Shown here piece after piece: positions 31,422 to 39,857 of a stretch of DNA of 39,857 nt; position 1 is the stretch's first letter; each line of letters begins with the position of its first letter. A program made the position numbers and the translations under genes. The notes beneath the pieces are model-generated. The model was not told where the DNA came from. It did no database searches and saw nothing but the letters and a program-made list of their open reading frames with translations. The DNA comes from Salaquimonas sp. (GTDB lineage Bacteria > Pseudomonadota > Alphaproteobacteria > Rhizobiales > Rhizobiaceae). Location: NCBI GenBank assembly GCA_028289365.1, contig JANQQM010000005.1:1-39857 (forward strand). The letters run 5' to 3'.

Positions 31422-32246
31422 ATGCGCTTGCTGACAACTGGCCTAATTGGCGGCATGGCCGCTGCGATATTGATGGGGGCAGCAATTCCTGCACATGCTG
31501 CGAAACAGTGCGGAAACGATTCAAGAGGCTTTAATGCCTGGGTAGCCGAGTTTCGAAAAGAAGCGATGGCAAATGGCATCCGCAAGCAAACGCTGGATGA
31601 AGCCTTTGCCGGCATGAGATATGCCACCGACACGATCCGGCTGGATCGCAACCAGCGGAGTTTCAAGCTCTCCTTTGATCAGTTCATGAAAAAGCGTGGT
31701 GCTGCGACCATCATCAAGCAGGGTAAGCGCCACAAGAAAAACAACGCCGCGGCTCTGGCCCGGATCGAAGCCCGGTACGGTGTACCGCCTGGTCCCCTGA
31801 TCGCGATTTGGGGCATGGAAACCGCCTTTGGCCGTTTTTCAGGCGACAAACCAATCTTTCCGGCACTTGCAACGCTTGCTTACGATTGCAGACGTTCGGA
31901 ATTTTTCGAGACACAGCTTTATGGCGCGCTGCAAATCCTGCAGTCGCGGCAATTGTCCAAATCCAAGATGCGCGGTGCGGGTCATGGTGAGTTGGGCCAG
32001 ATGCAGTTCCTTCCCGCAAATTACATCAAATATGGTGTTGATGGTGACGGCAATGGAAGGGTGGACATGGTCAACTCCCACATAGACGGGCTTGCATCCA
32101 CCGCAAACTATCTGCGTGCCTATGGCTGGAAACGCGGTGCTGGTTATCAGCCCGGAGAGCCCAATTTCAGGGCAATCCAGGGCTGGAACAAAGCTGGCGT
32201 CTATCAGAAAGCGATTGCCTCTATTGCGAAATCGATAGACGGCTAG
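31422..32246 (+). CDS. Lytic murein transglycosylase (MltB-like)
   Basis: A 274-residue periplasmic enzyme that cleaves the glycan strands of peptidoglycan non-hydrolytically. Residues 1-26 are a signal peptide (cleavage near AHA-AKQ) without a lipobox cysteine, so it is soluble. FRKEAMANGIRKQTLDEAFAG starts the SLT_2 domain; IAIWGMETAFGRF contains the catalytic glutamate E133; GHGELGQMQFLPANYIKYGVDGDGNGRVDMVNSHIDGLASTANYL is the family's Q-M-Q-F-x-P-T segment and the motif around DxDGDG. There is no C-terminal peptidoglycan-binding domain, so this is the short form of the family. A 227-base gap upstream has its promoter and the asd terminator. Confidence 0.92.
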   Translation: MRLLTTGLIGGMAAAILMGAAIPAHAAKQCGNDSRGFNAWVAEFRKEAMANGIRKQTLDEAFAGMRYATDTIRLDRNQRSFKLSFDQFMKKRGAATIIKQGKRHKKNNAAALARIEARYGVPPGPLIAIWGMETAFGRFSGDKPIFPALATLAYDCRRSEFFETQLYGALQILQSRQLSKSKMRGAGHGELGQMQFLPANYIKYGVDGDGNGRVDMVNSHIDGLASTANYLRAYGWKRGAGYQPGEPNFRAIQGWNKAGVYQKAIASIAKSIDG

Positions 32247-32285
32247 AACTTGTGCCAACAGGCGGCTGAACGAGTTTCCTGCCGC

Positions 32286-32957
32286 CTAAACCGGCAAATC
32301 GTCAAACTGTCCTGAATCCGGGTCCATTACCGCCAGTCCGCCGGTTGAAATATCGAACCAGGCACCATGCAGCTGCAGTTGCGATCTCTCGACCAGTATT
32401 CGGACGCAGGGAAAGGTCATCAGATTGGCGATGGAGTTACGGATACCGGCTTCTTCGAGGGCTTTCTGACGAGCTTCCAGTTTCGTTGCATCCTCGCAGC
32501 GGATATCCTTGGTGGCAGGCTCCAGCAAAGATATCCATTTGCCGATAAAATCACCCGGTGACAACGGCTCGCCAGAATGGCCTTCCATCTGTTCGCGGAA
32601 GGCATGAATGCCGCCGCATCTGCCATGGCCCATGACGACGATGTGTTTGACCTTGAGTGCCTGAACGGCAAACTCCAATGCCGCCGAAGTACCGTGATAA
32701 TCGTCATCCGGCTGATAGGGCGGGACAAGGTTGGCAACATTTCTCACGACAAATATCTCGCCGGGCGCGGCATCGAAAACCGTTTCAGGTGCAGCGCGGG
32801 AATCGCAGCAGGAGATAATCATGATTTCCGGCTTCTGCCCCTCGGCAGCGAGCTTGTTATAGCGCTCGCGCTCATGGCGTAACCTGCTGTAATGAAAGGC
32901 TTTATATCCCTTGCCGAGCCGATCTGGAAAATTACGATCTACCTTATTGCGGGTCAT
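32286..32957 (-). CDS. Beta-class carbonic anhydrase
   Basis: The ATG at 32957 (MTRNKVDRNF) is chosen because GGAGGG lies four bases upstream; the upstream alternative at 32984 has none. The 223-residue protein interconverts carbon dioxide and bicarbonate. Zinc ligands and catalytic pair are in SCCDSRAAP (C50, D52, R54) and VVMGHGRCGG (H111, C114), all conserved. ALEFAVQALKVKHIVV is the typical preceding helix-strand. Length is normal and no signal peptide is present, so it is cytoplasmic. It is convergent with the transglycosylase gene, with 39 bases between the stops. Confidence 0.95.
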   Translation of the reverse strand: MTRNKVDRNFPDRLGKGYKAFHYSRLRHERERYNKLAAEGQKPEIMIISCCDSRAAPETVFDAAPGEIFVVRNVANLVPPYQPDDDYHGTSAALEFAVQALKVKHIVVMGHGRCGGIHAFREQMEGHSGEPLSPGDFIGKWISLLEPATKDIRCEDATKLEARQKALEEAGIRNSIANLMTFPCVRILVERSQLQLHGAWFDISTGGLAVMDPDSGQFDDLPV

Positions 32958-33021
32958 CAATCCCTCCGGTTTTCCGAATCTCAAAAATTTTCAAAGGTTC
33001 TGGCGCGCTTCGCCAGTGAGA

Positions 33022-33747
33022 TCAAGCCCAGATCGCTATTTGCAGTCCGTTCTTGTCCTCAGTTGGATGGTCCGGGAACGATTTTGCCAATCCATGCTTT
33101 AACCTGCGGGCGACCGAAAGACATGCACAAGCATCGAGAAAATCGTCCGCTGCCGCTCCCCTTGGCGGCTTCTGGTCGAGAAACTCACGATCAAAGCCGG
33201 CAGAAACCAGGAGTCCTTTACGTTCGTCCATGCCTTGCGGATTTATCCGCCCCTTGATCTTCTTGGGTGTTTGCAATGGGTTTTCATTATTCAGGCGCCA
33301 GAAGGCCAGTTCAGGATGGACCTCATAAATTTGCTGCCGGGTACCGCTGATCAGAAGCTGATCAATTTCGCGGATTTTCGGAAACAGGTGGAAAGCCTGT
33401 CGGGAGACCTTACGCAATGGATCTGACGTTAGCAGCGCTATCCGGCAAGCTTCAGAATAGTCTTCGGCATAAACGGCGGCGCGGGCAGGGATCGAGAATA
33501 CGCTGGATTGCCTTTCTCCCAGAAGCGGTCGGATCAGCGCTTCGGGTCCGCGCCCGCCCTTGCCAATCTGATCGGGCAGACCGATAGGCATGTCCACGGC
33601 GATAGTACTTCCGGGGACAAAACTTTCGATCAGAGAACGGAAATCAGAGGCAATAATGACCTGGCAGGAAGCGAAATCCTCTGCCGAGGCGACCGCAATC
33701 CAGCCGGCCTTGCAACCGTCTACGCCGACCAGAGTTTCGGTGTCCAT
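33022..33747 (-). CDS. DUF429 family protein
   Basis: A 241-residue soluble protein of the DUF429 family. Features are VGVDGCKAGWIAVA at the N-terminus (an RNase H-like fold strand with an acidic residue), IAVDMPIGLPD (second acidic motif), SVFSIPARAAVYA, YEVHPELAFWRLN and the final AAADDFLDACACLSVARRL with its acidic pair. The spaced acidic residues suggest a metal-dependent nuclease or hydrolase, but no activity is established for the family. It lies seven bases after pdxY and is almost certainly in the same transcript as the last gene of a three-gene unit. Confidence 0.88.
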   Translation of the reverse strand: MDTETLVGVDGCKAGWIAVASAEDFASCQVIIASDFRSLIESFVPGSTIAVDMPIGLPDQIGKGGRGPEALIRPLLGERQSSVFSIPARAAVYAEDYSEACRIALLTSDPLRKVSRQAFHLFPKIREIDQLLISGTRQQIYEVHPELAFWRLNNENPLQTPKKIKGRINPQGMDERKGLLVSAGFDREFLDQKPPRGAAADDFLDACACLSVARRLKHGLAKSFPDHPTEDKNGLQIAIWA

Positions 33748-33754
33748 CGACCCG

Positions 33755-34678
33755 TCAAGCCTGAGGATTTGCCGACAAGCGCATATTGTGCATGTACACC
33801 ATTGCCATGGGCTTGACGAGGCTATGGCTTGCGAGTTGCGGCATCAACTCGCTGTCATTTCGCTTGACGGCTCCGGCCATGACTTCGAAGACTGATGCCG
33901 CAGCGCGTTGGAGGGCGATTTCGACCCGTTCATCGTCGAGCAACGTTGCCAGCAGTATCGCCGCAAAAAGATCGCCAGCCCCGCTGCCAGGGCCGGCAAG
34001 GCGTTTGTGCTCGGCGAGGATTGTCTTTTTTCCATATACCAGCAGGTTGCCGATATTTCCGCGCATCAGGCCAGGCGTCGATGTCGCAATGACCATCGCG
34101 TCTGGAAACCGGGCTTCAGATGGTAGTTCGTGCATCATTTCCGTCAGTTCAACCGCACGATCGCAAATTTCCGCATGGTCTGTCAGTTCATCGTGACCGG
34201 TAAGCCATGCAAGCTCGTAAATGTTCGGTGTCGCCATGGATGCTTTTGGCAGCAACTTATCTCTTATCTCCGTTGCAGTAGGCACCGAGACATACAGGCC
34301 CTTTTGATCCCCGATCACAGGATCGCAAAGGTACAGAATGTCGGGATTGATTGCGCGAATGCGGCCAACGAAATCAGCAATGATCGAAACCTGCTCCGGA
34401 TTGGCGATATAGCCGGTGGTTATTGCGCCGACCTCTCCGATCCAGGGGGAGTTTTCAAGGTCGAGCAGAAAGTCGCTCAGCTTTTGCGTATCTGTTTCTA
34501 TCCGAGTCGCCCTGCCGTGACCGGGATGGTAGGGCAAAATCACCGTGGGCACGATCCAGACCGGAAACCCAAGCGTTCCGAAAGCAAAGGCACTGGCCCG
34601 GTTACCGACGGAGCCACGGGCGACCTGGCTCGAGATCGATATTATTGCTGGTTTCTGGCTAGGAGGCATCGGTGTCAT
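33755..34678 (-). CDS. pdxY: Pyridoxal kinase
   Basis: A 307-residue ribokinase-fold enzyme that phosphorylates pyridoxal to pyridoxal 5'-phosphate (vitamin B6 salvage). IISISSQVARGSVGNRASAFAFGTLGFPVWIVPTVILPYHPGHG is the diagnostic PdxY/PdxK N-terminus (substrate pocket and SQVxxGxVGN), YLCDPVIGDQKGLYV the central motif, and RLAGPGSGAGDLFAAILLATLL carries the GxGAGD anion hole with its catalytic aspartate. Length is a little longer than E. coli PdxY (287 residues). Its start overlaps the stop of the small upstream gene by four bases, indicating coupling. Confidence 0.93.
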   Translation of the reverse strand: MTPMPPSQKPAIISISSQVARGSVGNRASAFAFGTLGFPVWIVPTVILPYHPGHGRATRIETDTQKLSDFLLDLENSPWIGEVGAITTGYIANPEQVSIIADFVGRIRAINPDILYLCDPVIGDQKGLYVSVPTATEIRDKLLPKASMATPNIYELAWLTGHDELTDHAEICDRAVELTEMMHELPSEARFPDAMVIATSTPGLMRGNIGNLLVYGKKTILAEHKRLAGPGSGAGDLFAAILLATLLDDERVEIALQRAAASVFEVMAGAVKRNDSELMPQLASHSLVKPMAMVYMHNMRLSANPQA

Positions 34679-34977
34679 TTGATGATGTAGGTGTTCATCA
34701 CGTGGATAAACAACCCAATGAATACAATGAGCGCCAGGATCCTGGCGATGCGTTTGCCCCAGATTTCAATTTTATCATCTTCGGGATTTTCGGTACCGGA
34801 AAAATGCTTGCTTAGGCGATTGACGTTGCGGGCGAAGGATGACGTTCCGATTGTCTCGGTGTCGCGGTCTACGCGATCTAATATCCGTTGGGCCTCCTTC
34901 TCCCGTTCAGGATCGGGAGAACCTGCCCGTTTTTGGCTTTTGCCGTGCTTTACGGATTTATCGCCGCTTTTATTCAT
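34675..34977 (-). CDS. Small tail-anchored protein, unknown function
   Basis: A 100-residue protein with a very charged N-terminal region (1-60; lysine- and glutamate-rich, RILDRVDRDTETIGTSSFARNVNRLSKHFSG) and one C-terminal membrane helix (about 77-96, RILALIVFIGLFIHVMNTYII). It is a bitopic inner-membrane protein with its N-terminus probably in the cytoplasm. The pattern matches small conserved proteins that Hyphomicrobiales carry next to pdxY, but no role is known. The stop overlaps the pdxY start (ATGA). Confidence 0.8.
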   Translation of the reverse strand: MNKSGDKSVKHGKSQKRAGSPDPEREKEAQRILDRVDRDTETIGTSSFARNVNRLSKHFSGTENPEDDKIEIWGKRIARILALIVFIGLFIHVMNTYIIK

Positions 34978-35177
34978 GATGTCAGACCTGGGTCGAAGGA
35001 ATTTTCAAAACATGTTTCGCAGTAATTCTTACAATCATCAAGAAGATTGCATGGACAGATTACTGGCCTGACCTAAATTTCATTCATGATGTTTGGTGGC
35101 GGTGGTCTGAAAAGACTGGCATAGTCGCGAAATGCACGGGTGATTCTCTTTGGAATTGCTGTTGGGCCAGGGCACGG

Positions 35178-36599
35178 ATGGCAGCGGGATTGGACAATAA
35201 TAAAGAGCAGGCAGTTGATGCCGGCGATCCCATTTCCGGTGCAGAGGAAACCGGATCCCGGGTGGATCGCAAGGGTATTGTGGGCTGGATGTTCTTTGAC
35301 TGGGCAGCCCAGCCGTTTCATACGTTGATCATCACCTTTATTTTCGCGCCCTATTTTGCTTCTGCCGTGGTGACTTCTGATGGTGTTCCCGATCCGGTCA
35401 AGGGTCAGGAGTGGTGGGGATATGCAGCCGGTATCGGCGGCTTGATCATTGCCTTCATGTCCCCGATCCTGGGCGCGCTTTCAGATGCAACCGGTCCCCG
35501 GAAACCCTGGATATTCGGGTTCTCGGTTCTGGCGATCATCAGCGTCTGGTCGCTCTGGTATGTAACGCCGGGGGCAAGCCATCATCTTGTGATGTTCGGG
35601 CTGGCAGCATTTGTCGTTGCGCTGATCGGTTTTGAATTTGCAGCGGTTTTCAACAATGCCATGATGCCGGGCCTCGTCTCGCGCGAGAAGATGGGTGCGC
35701 TTTCCGGTAATGCCTGGGCGCTCGGCTATTGCGGCGGGCTGATCTGCCTGACCTTCGTCCTGCTGCTGCTTGCCTCGAACCCCGATACCGGCAAGACGCT
35801 CGCCGGACTGGATCCGGTATTCGGGCTTAATCCTGCAGAACGGGAGGGCGACAGGGCGGTCGGTCCGATTACCGCAATCTGGTATCTGATCTTTGTCATT
35901 CCCCTGTTTCTGTTCACACCGGATTCGGCGAAGCAGGTCAGGGTCGCAGGTGCGGTGCGTCGGAGTTTGCATGAACTTGCCACAACCTTGAAATCGCTGC
36001 CGCATGAGAAAAGCCTGTTTTCTTTTCTGGGTGCCAGCATGCTCTATCGCGATGCGTTGAATGGACTTTTTACCTTTGGCGGCATCTATGCCAGCGGCGT
36101 GCTTGGCTGGACATCCATCCAACTGGGCGTTTTCGGTATCATCGCCAGCATAGCAGGTATATTTGGCTGTGTTCTGGGAGGCTGGTCGGACAATAAGATC
36201 GGCACCAAGAAGGTTGTGGTGATCTCAATCATCATCCTGATGATCGCCTGCACCATCCTGATTTCGACCGGGCCAGATGAAGTGTTTTTCACCAGCCTGG
36301 CCACCGGATCGAGCTTGCCGGATATGGTGTTCTATGCCGGTGGCTGCCTGATTGGCGCGGCGGGCGGCGCGTTGCAGGCGGCCTCCAGGCCGCTTCTGGT
36401 AGATCAGGCCAAGCCAGGAAAGATGGGCGAGGCTTTTGGACTATACGCTTTGTCCGGACGGGCGACGGCCTTTATCGCGCCACTGTCGATCGCCTTCGTA
36501 ACCGGCCTGTTCGACAATCAGAGGATCGGTATCACACCGGTCTTGATGTTGTTTGCACTCGGCATGCTCTTGCTGATCCCGGTTCGGTCAAGGGAATAG
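35178..36599 (+). CDS. MFS transporter, UMF1 (Atg22-like) family
   Basis: A 473-residue membrane protein with about 12 hydrophobic segments. The N-terminal GIVGWMFFDWAAQPFHTLIITFIFAPYFASAV is the hallmark of UMF1/Atg22-like transporters (W-x-x-Y/F-D-W-A-x-x-x-F-x-T-x-I-x-x-F-x-F-x-x-Y-F). PILGALSDATGPRKPW is the MFS loop 2-3 motif, and GGWSDNKIGTKKVV its second-half counterpart. The final VDQAKPGKMGEAFGLYALSGRATAFIAPL is also family-typical. Yeast Atg22 exports amino acids from the vacuole; bacterial members are largely uncharacterised. The first 30 residues are a soluble polar tail, and a start further in (near 35280) cannot be excluded. It faces purH convergently, 12 bases apart. Confidence 0.88.
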   Translation: MAAGLDNNKEQAVDAGDPISGAEETGSRVDRKGIVGWMFFDWAAQPFHTLIITFIFAPYFASAVVTSDGVPDPVKGQEWWGYAAGIGGLIIAFMSPILGALSDATGPRKPWIFGFSVLAIISVWSLWYVTPGASHHLVMFGLAAFVVALIGFEFAAVFNNAMMPGLVSREKMGALSGNAWALGYCGGLICLTFVLLLLASNPDTGKTLAGLDPVFGLNPAEREGDRAVGPITAIWYLIFVIPLFLFTPDSAKQVRVAGAVRRSLHELATTLKSLPHEKSLFSFLGASMLYRDALNGLFTFGGIYASGVLGWTSIQLGVFGIIASIAGIFGCVLGGWSDNKIGTKKVVVISIIILMIACTILISTGPDEVFFTSLATGSSLPDMVFYAGGCLIGAAGGALQAASRPLLVDQAKPGKMGEAFGLYALSGRATAFIAPLSIAFVTGLFDNQRIGITPVLMLFALGMLLLIPVRSRE

Positions 36600-36611
36600 A
36601 CATCAGCAGGA

Positions 36612-38228
36612 TCAGTGGCGGAAATGCCGCATTCCTGTGAAGACCATGGTAATGCCGGCATCATCTGCGGCTTGAATGACCTCGTCATCGCGCATGGAGC
36701 CGCCCGGCTGGATAACCGCCGTCGCGCCGGCTTCAATCGCGGAAATTAAACCATCTGCAAATGGGAAGAATGCATCTGAAGCGACGACTGATCCGCGGGT
36801 CAGCGGTTCGGCCAGATTTGCTGTTTGTGCGGCGTCTTCAGCCTTTCGCGCTGCAATCCTGGAGGAATCGATGCGGCTCATCTGACCGGCGCCGATGCCA
36901 ACCGTTGCGCCATCCCTGGCATAAACGATCGCATTTGACTTGACGTGTTTGGCTACCTTGAACGCAAACAGCAGGTCCGCCAGTTCCCGGTCTTCCGGTT
37001 GGCGCTTGGTGACGACGGAGAGATTTTCGCGAGACAGAATGCCATTATCGCGGGATTGGACCAGATATCCGCCGGCGATCGATTTCAAGGAAATGCCTGG
37101 GTCCGCCGGATCGGCGAGGCTTCCGGTTACCAGCAAACGGAGGTTCTTCTTTGTCGCAATGATTTCCCTGGCTTCATCGGAAACAGAGGGTGCAATGATT
37201 ACCTCGGTGAATAGCTGAATGATCTGGCCGGCAGTCTTGGCGTCAAGCTCGCCATTTAGCGCCAGTATTCCGCCGAATGCCGAAACCGGATCGCAGGACA
37301 GGGCTGTTTGATAGGCTTGTTCCAGCGTTTCACCGACCGCCACACCACAGGGATTGGCGTGTTTGATGATGGCGACAGCAGCCCCGTCTTCGGCCGGGAA
37401 TTCGCTGACAAGCTCGAATGCGGCATCGGTGTCGTTGATGTTGTTGTAGGACAATTGCTTGCCCTGCAATTGCGTTGCGGTGGCGACACCAGATCTTGGC
37501 TTTCCGCCCAGATAAAGCGCGGCTGTCTGATGCGGATTTTCACCATAGCGCAGGGATTCCTCGAGCTCGCCCGAAACGGTAATGCGTTCCGGTGTCGCGA
37601 TGTCTAAAGCCTGTTGGTACCAGTTCGAAATCGCACTGTCATAAGCTGCGGTGCGGGTAAAAGCCTTGGCGGCAAGCATCTTGCGGTATTCGAATGGTGT
37701 CGAACCATCATTTTGTTCCAGCGTTTCAATGAAACCGGAGTAGTCTTCAGGTGAAGTAAGCGTGGCAACATAGGCATGGTTTTTTGCCGAAGCACGTATC
37801 ATTGCCGGGCCGCCAATATCTATGTTCTCGACGGACTGGGCATAGGAAGCTCCGGAGGCGGCGACCTGTTCAAACGGATAGAGGTTTACGATAACGAGAT
37901 CGATTGGGGTTATGTCGTGCGCTTCCATTGCGCTCGCGTGATCCTCATCGTCGCGGATGGCCAGCAATGCGCCATGGATGGATGGGTGCAGGGTCTTGAC
38001 CCGGCCATCCATGATTTCGGGAAAGTTGGTGACCTGCGAAACATCGGTCACATCAAGCCCGTTTTCTGCGAGTGTCCTTGCCGTGCCGCCAGTTGAAATC
38101 AGCATGACGCCGCGTTTTGACAAGGCGGCGGCAAATTCCACAATACCGGTCTTGTCGGAGACGGAAATCAATGCACGCTTTACAGGGACGAGGTCTGGAG
38201 GAGAGATATTCTTGGATTGAACGGCCAT
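36612..38228 (-). CDS. purH: Bifunctional AICAR transformylase/IMP cyclohydrolase
   Basis: The ATG at 38228 ([13 protein letters not shown]) gives 538 residues, the standard length; a longer open frame starting at 38285 is unlike the family. The N-terminal part (about 18-150, [47 protein letters not shown]) is the IMP cyclohydrolase (MGS-like) domain. The rest is AICAR transformylase: [28 protein letters not shown] (catalytic K-H), [20 protein letters not shown] and [18 protein letters not shown]. It catalyses the last two steps of purine synthesis to IMP in the cytoplasm. It lies 131 bases downstream of the heparinase-like gene, a conserved order in Hyphomicrobiales. Confidence 0.97.
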   Translation of the reverse strand: MAVQSKNISPPDLVPVKRALISVSDKTGIVEFAAALSKRGVMLISTGGTARTLAENGLDVTDVSQVTNFPEIMDGRVKTLHPSIHGALLAIRDDEDHASAMEAHDITPIDLVIVNLYPFEQVAASGASYAQSVENIDIGGPAMIRASAKNHAYVATLTSPEDYSGFIETLEQNDGSTPFEYRKMLAAKAFTRTAAYDSAISNWYQQALDIATPERITVSGELEESLRYGENPHQTAALYLGGKPRSGVATATQLQGKQLSYNNINDTDAAFELVSEFPAEDGAAVAIIKHANPCGVAVGETLEQAYQTALSCDPVSAFGGILALNGELDAKTAGQIIQLFTEVIIAPSVSDEAREIIATKKNLRLLVTGSLADPADPGISLKSIAGGYLVQSRDNGILSRENLSVVTKRQPEDRELADLLFAFKVAKHVKSNAIVYARDGATVGIGAGQMSRIDSSRIAARKAEDAAQTANLAEPLTRGSVVASDAFFPFADGLISAIEAGATAVIQPGGSMRDDEVIQAADDAGITMVFTGMRHFRH

Positions 38229-38358
38229 TTGATTTTTCCGGTTGAACCAAAATGAGGCGGTTAGCACGGCGAAGGCGCAAAGCAAATGGCAGATCGCCGA
38301 ATGCGATCATGATCCACTGTTTGTTTGGGTAAAAACAAGTTTGTCCCAGGATCCAATG

Positions 38359-39857
38359 CTAGGATTTTTCTTGACCGGCCTTATTGTCCCGGCGTTCGAA
38401 CAGCCAGCGTACTTCCTGGGCGCGGGTGCCCGGAACTTTCAAAACGATCTGGCTGGTGCGCCTTGACCCGCCCGGTACTGCAAACAACATGCTTTCCTCG
38501 ATTTGCGGCGCAGTGTCTGTGCAGATAAAGCGCCAGGACTGGCCGCGCGCGCAGGACAGGTGAATTGTCCGGCCGTCCTGCATTTTTGATGCCGAGACCG
38601 AGGGATGAAGATGAAAGCGTATCGCGACATCCTGACTTCCGGCATTTTTCATGGTCCGGCCATCGGATGTTTTCAGCCGGTCAATGCCCATGAAGGAGCA
38701 GCCTTGTTTGCCCAAGACGAGCATGCGTTCATGGATAACGCCGTAGCGGGTCAGGTAGCCGTCATGACTTGCGGTAAGTGAAACCGTATTTCCGGCATCC
38801 TTGCGTTCGCATGGAACCCTGCTTGGTCCGCTGATAATGCGGTCGCCGAAATATCGGCCAAGCATGCTGTCTGCGTTGAAGCGACAGCTGGAGGTGTCAT
38901 TCAAGGTCAGCGTGGAATGGGCGGCTGTCGACCTGCCGGCCCGGATGGCGTCGATATTGTGGAAGGGGGGAATTCCGCAATTTACGATCACCGGCGTTCC
39001 GGCCGAACTCATTTCGAAGGAAAGACACCCTGCATGCATATTGGCCGACAAATCGCCGCGCGGTGCTTTACCGGCCTCGAATATGATCATGGTCTCGTCC
39101 TGCAAAATGCGGTGAAAGCCGGAATAGGCAGCATTTGCGGGCGCCTCGCCCATGGTTTGATCATACCGTAACACGGTTGCGACAAGGTCGTTTGACGTGG
39201 CCGAGGTGCCATTGAACCTGGCGATTGAGCCGTCGCCCATGCGATAAAATTTCAGGGCAGCCGATATCTTGTCGATCGCCGAAAGCAGTTCATGCGATGG
39301 CTCCTTGCCGGTACGCAATATCGATTCACGCAAGGGAAGCAGCAGTGCGAGGATTTCGGGAAGGACACCCGGGCACCGGGAGATGTGGCCGCCATCGGGA
39401 TAGATCTGCCGTGACAGTTCCGCATCGAGATCCCTGGAGGCCGAGCGAACAGAAAATTTTCTGCCCTCGACGCAGATCGCGGCATAGGCAAGCGCAATGC
39501 GTGCGGTCAGGCGCGGCATGCCATCGGTGGCGCCGGAAGCCGATCCCCGCAAGAACCGGACATGCTGCCCGATTGATTTCAGGAACCGCCGATAGTCGTC
39601 AAGTTCGGCATTTCTGACAATCAGAACGGAATGACATAGCCAGGAAAGCAGGCGCTGTGCGGTTACATCGACGTCCCAGGCAGGATCCCCGGCAGGATTG
39701 CGATGGGCGTAAATCCAGTCCCTTGCGAGAAATTGTGCATTGGTGGCGGAGACCGCATCACCGGCAGCACCGAGATGCCGCAGCCAGGTAAACGAGTTCA
39801 GTTCGCGTGCCCATGCTTCGCGGGGCGGGTCGATGGTGAAGGGATTTGTTCCCCTGG
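38359..39857 (-). CDS. Heparinase II/III family protein, N-terminus beyond window edge
   Basis: The frame is open to the right edge (about 499 codons visible), so the true start lies outside. The visible part begins GTNPFTIDPPREAWARELNSFTWLRHL, the typical helical (alpha/alpha toroid) region of Hyphomicrobiales heparinase II/III-like proteins. It continues through SRCPGVLPEILALLLPLRESIL to the C-terminal beta-sandwich (GCLSFEMSSAGTPVIVNCGIPP, STAAHSTLTLNDTSSCRF, RYGVIHERMLVLG, IRFHLHPSVSASKMQDGRTIHL). Family members cleave uronic-acid glycans by elimination, though these chromosomal purH-linked members have no proven substrate. It ends 131 bases before the purH start and the two are probably cotranscribed. 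Confidence 0.9.
   Translation of the reverse strand, partial: RGTNPFTIDPPREAWARELNSFTWLRHLGAAGDAVSATNAQFLARDWIYAHRNPAGDPAWDVDVTAQRLLSWLCHSVLIVRNAELDDYRRFLKSIGQHVRFLRGSASGATDGMPRLTARIALAYAAICVEGRKFSVRSASRDLDAELSRQIYPDGGHISRCPGVLPEILALLLPLRESILRTGKEPSHELLSAIDKISAALKFYRMGDGSIARFNGTSATSNDLVATVLRYDQTMGEAPANAAYSGFHRILQDETMIIFEAGKAPRGDLSANMHAGCLSFEMSSAGTPVIVNCGIPPFHNIDAIRAGRSTAAHSTLTLNDTSSCRFNADSMLGRYFGDRIISGPSRVPCERKDAGNTVSLTASHDGYLTRYGVIHERMLVLGKQGCSFMGIDRLKTSDGRTMKNAGSQDVAIRFHLHPSVSASKMQDGRTIHLSCARGQSWRFICTDTAPQIEESMLFAVPGGSRRTSQIVLKVPGTRAQEVRWLFERRDNKAGQEKS

Noticed and set aside
38229-38285. 19-residue N-terminal extension of PurH
   Set aside because: The sequence is hydrophobic and unlike the family; starting at 38228 gives the standard 538 residues.

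Overview
The window looks like chromosomal DNA of an alphaproteobacterium, most likely a Hyphomicrobiales (Rhizobiales)-type organism. The evidence is an imuA-imuB-dnaE2 mutagenesis cassette behind an alphaproteobacterial LexA box (GTTC-N7-GTTC), a perfect CtrA-type site (TTAA-N7-TTAA) beside a CcrM-type GANTC site, a leuD/leuB/asd neighbourhood, a heparinase-like gene upstream of purH, and two classes of intergenic palindromes of a kind scattered through alphaproteobacterial genomes. No rRNA, tRNA, CRISPR array, transposase or phage gene was recognised.

Layout. 1-4.7 kb (minus strand): an SMP-30/gluconolactonase gene, a three-gene TRAP transporter (dctP, dctQ, dctM) and a DUF336 (GlcG/HbpS-like) gene cut by the window edge; together an organic- or sugar-acid uptake unit. 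4.9-11.7 kb (plus): a soluble GAF-type histidine kinase with its NarL-type regulator, then a complete ribose-type sugar ABC transporter (binding protein, double ATPase, two permeases) with no catabolic enzymes. 11.8-14.9 kb (minus): a long acidic coiled-coil protein, a GT61 glycosyltransferase and a small secreted protein. 15.1-16.0 kb: a pirin. 16.0-22.0 kb (minus): the SOS mutagenesis operon imuA-imuB-dnaE2, with an unusually long imuA/imuB overlap.

22.0-24.3 kb is the accessory-looking part. It holds a strongly structured, non-coding stretch (about 22310-22500) that may be an orphan structured RNA, a CtrA site, an AT-richer gene with a HEPN-like R-x4-H motif, three inverted palindromic repeats, a small XRE regulator divergent from a small membrane protein, and a composite nested palindrome of about 180 bp.

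24.3-32.3 kb: a CoA-ester lyase fused through a low-complexity linker to a DUF1737 domain, divergent from leuD; leuB and a DUF6314 gene; a TadG-like von Willebrand protein with a Ser/Gly/Asn-rich insertion; a possible 46-residue ORF; asd; and a lytic transglycosylase. 32.3-39.9 kb: beta-carbonic anhydrase, a three-gene unit (small membrane protein, pdxY, DUF429), a UMF1-type MFS transporter, purH, and a heparinase II/III-like gene that runs off the right edge.

All calls come from reading motifs and gene order by eye. Family names were not confirmed by database search, and transport substrates are not assigned.
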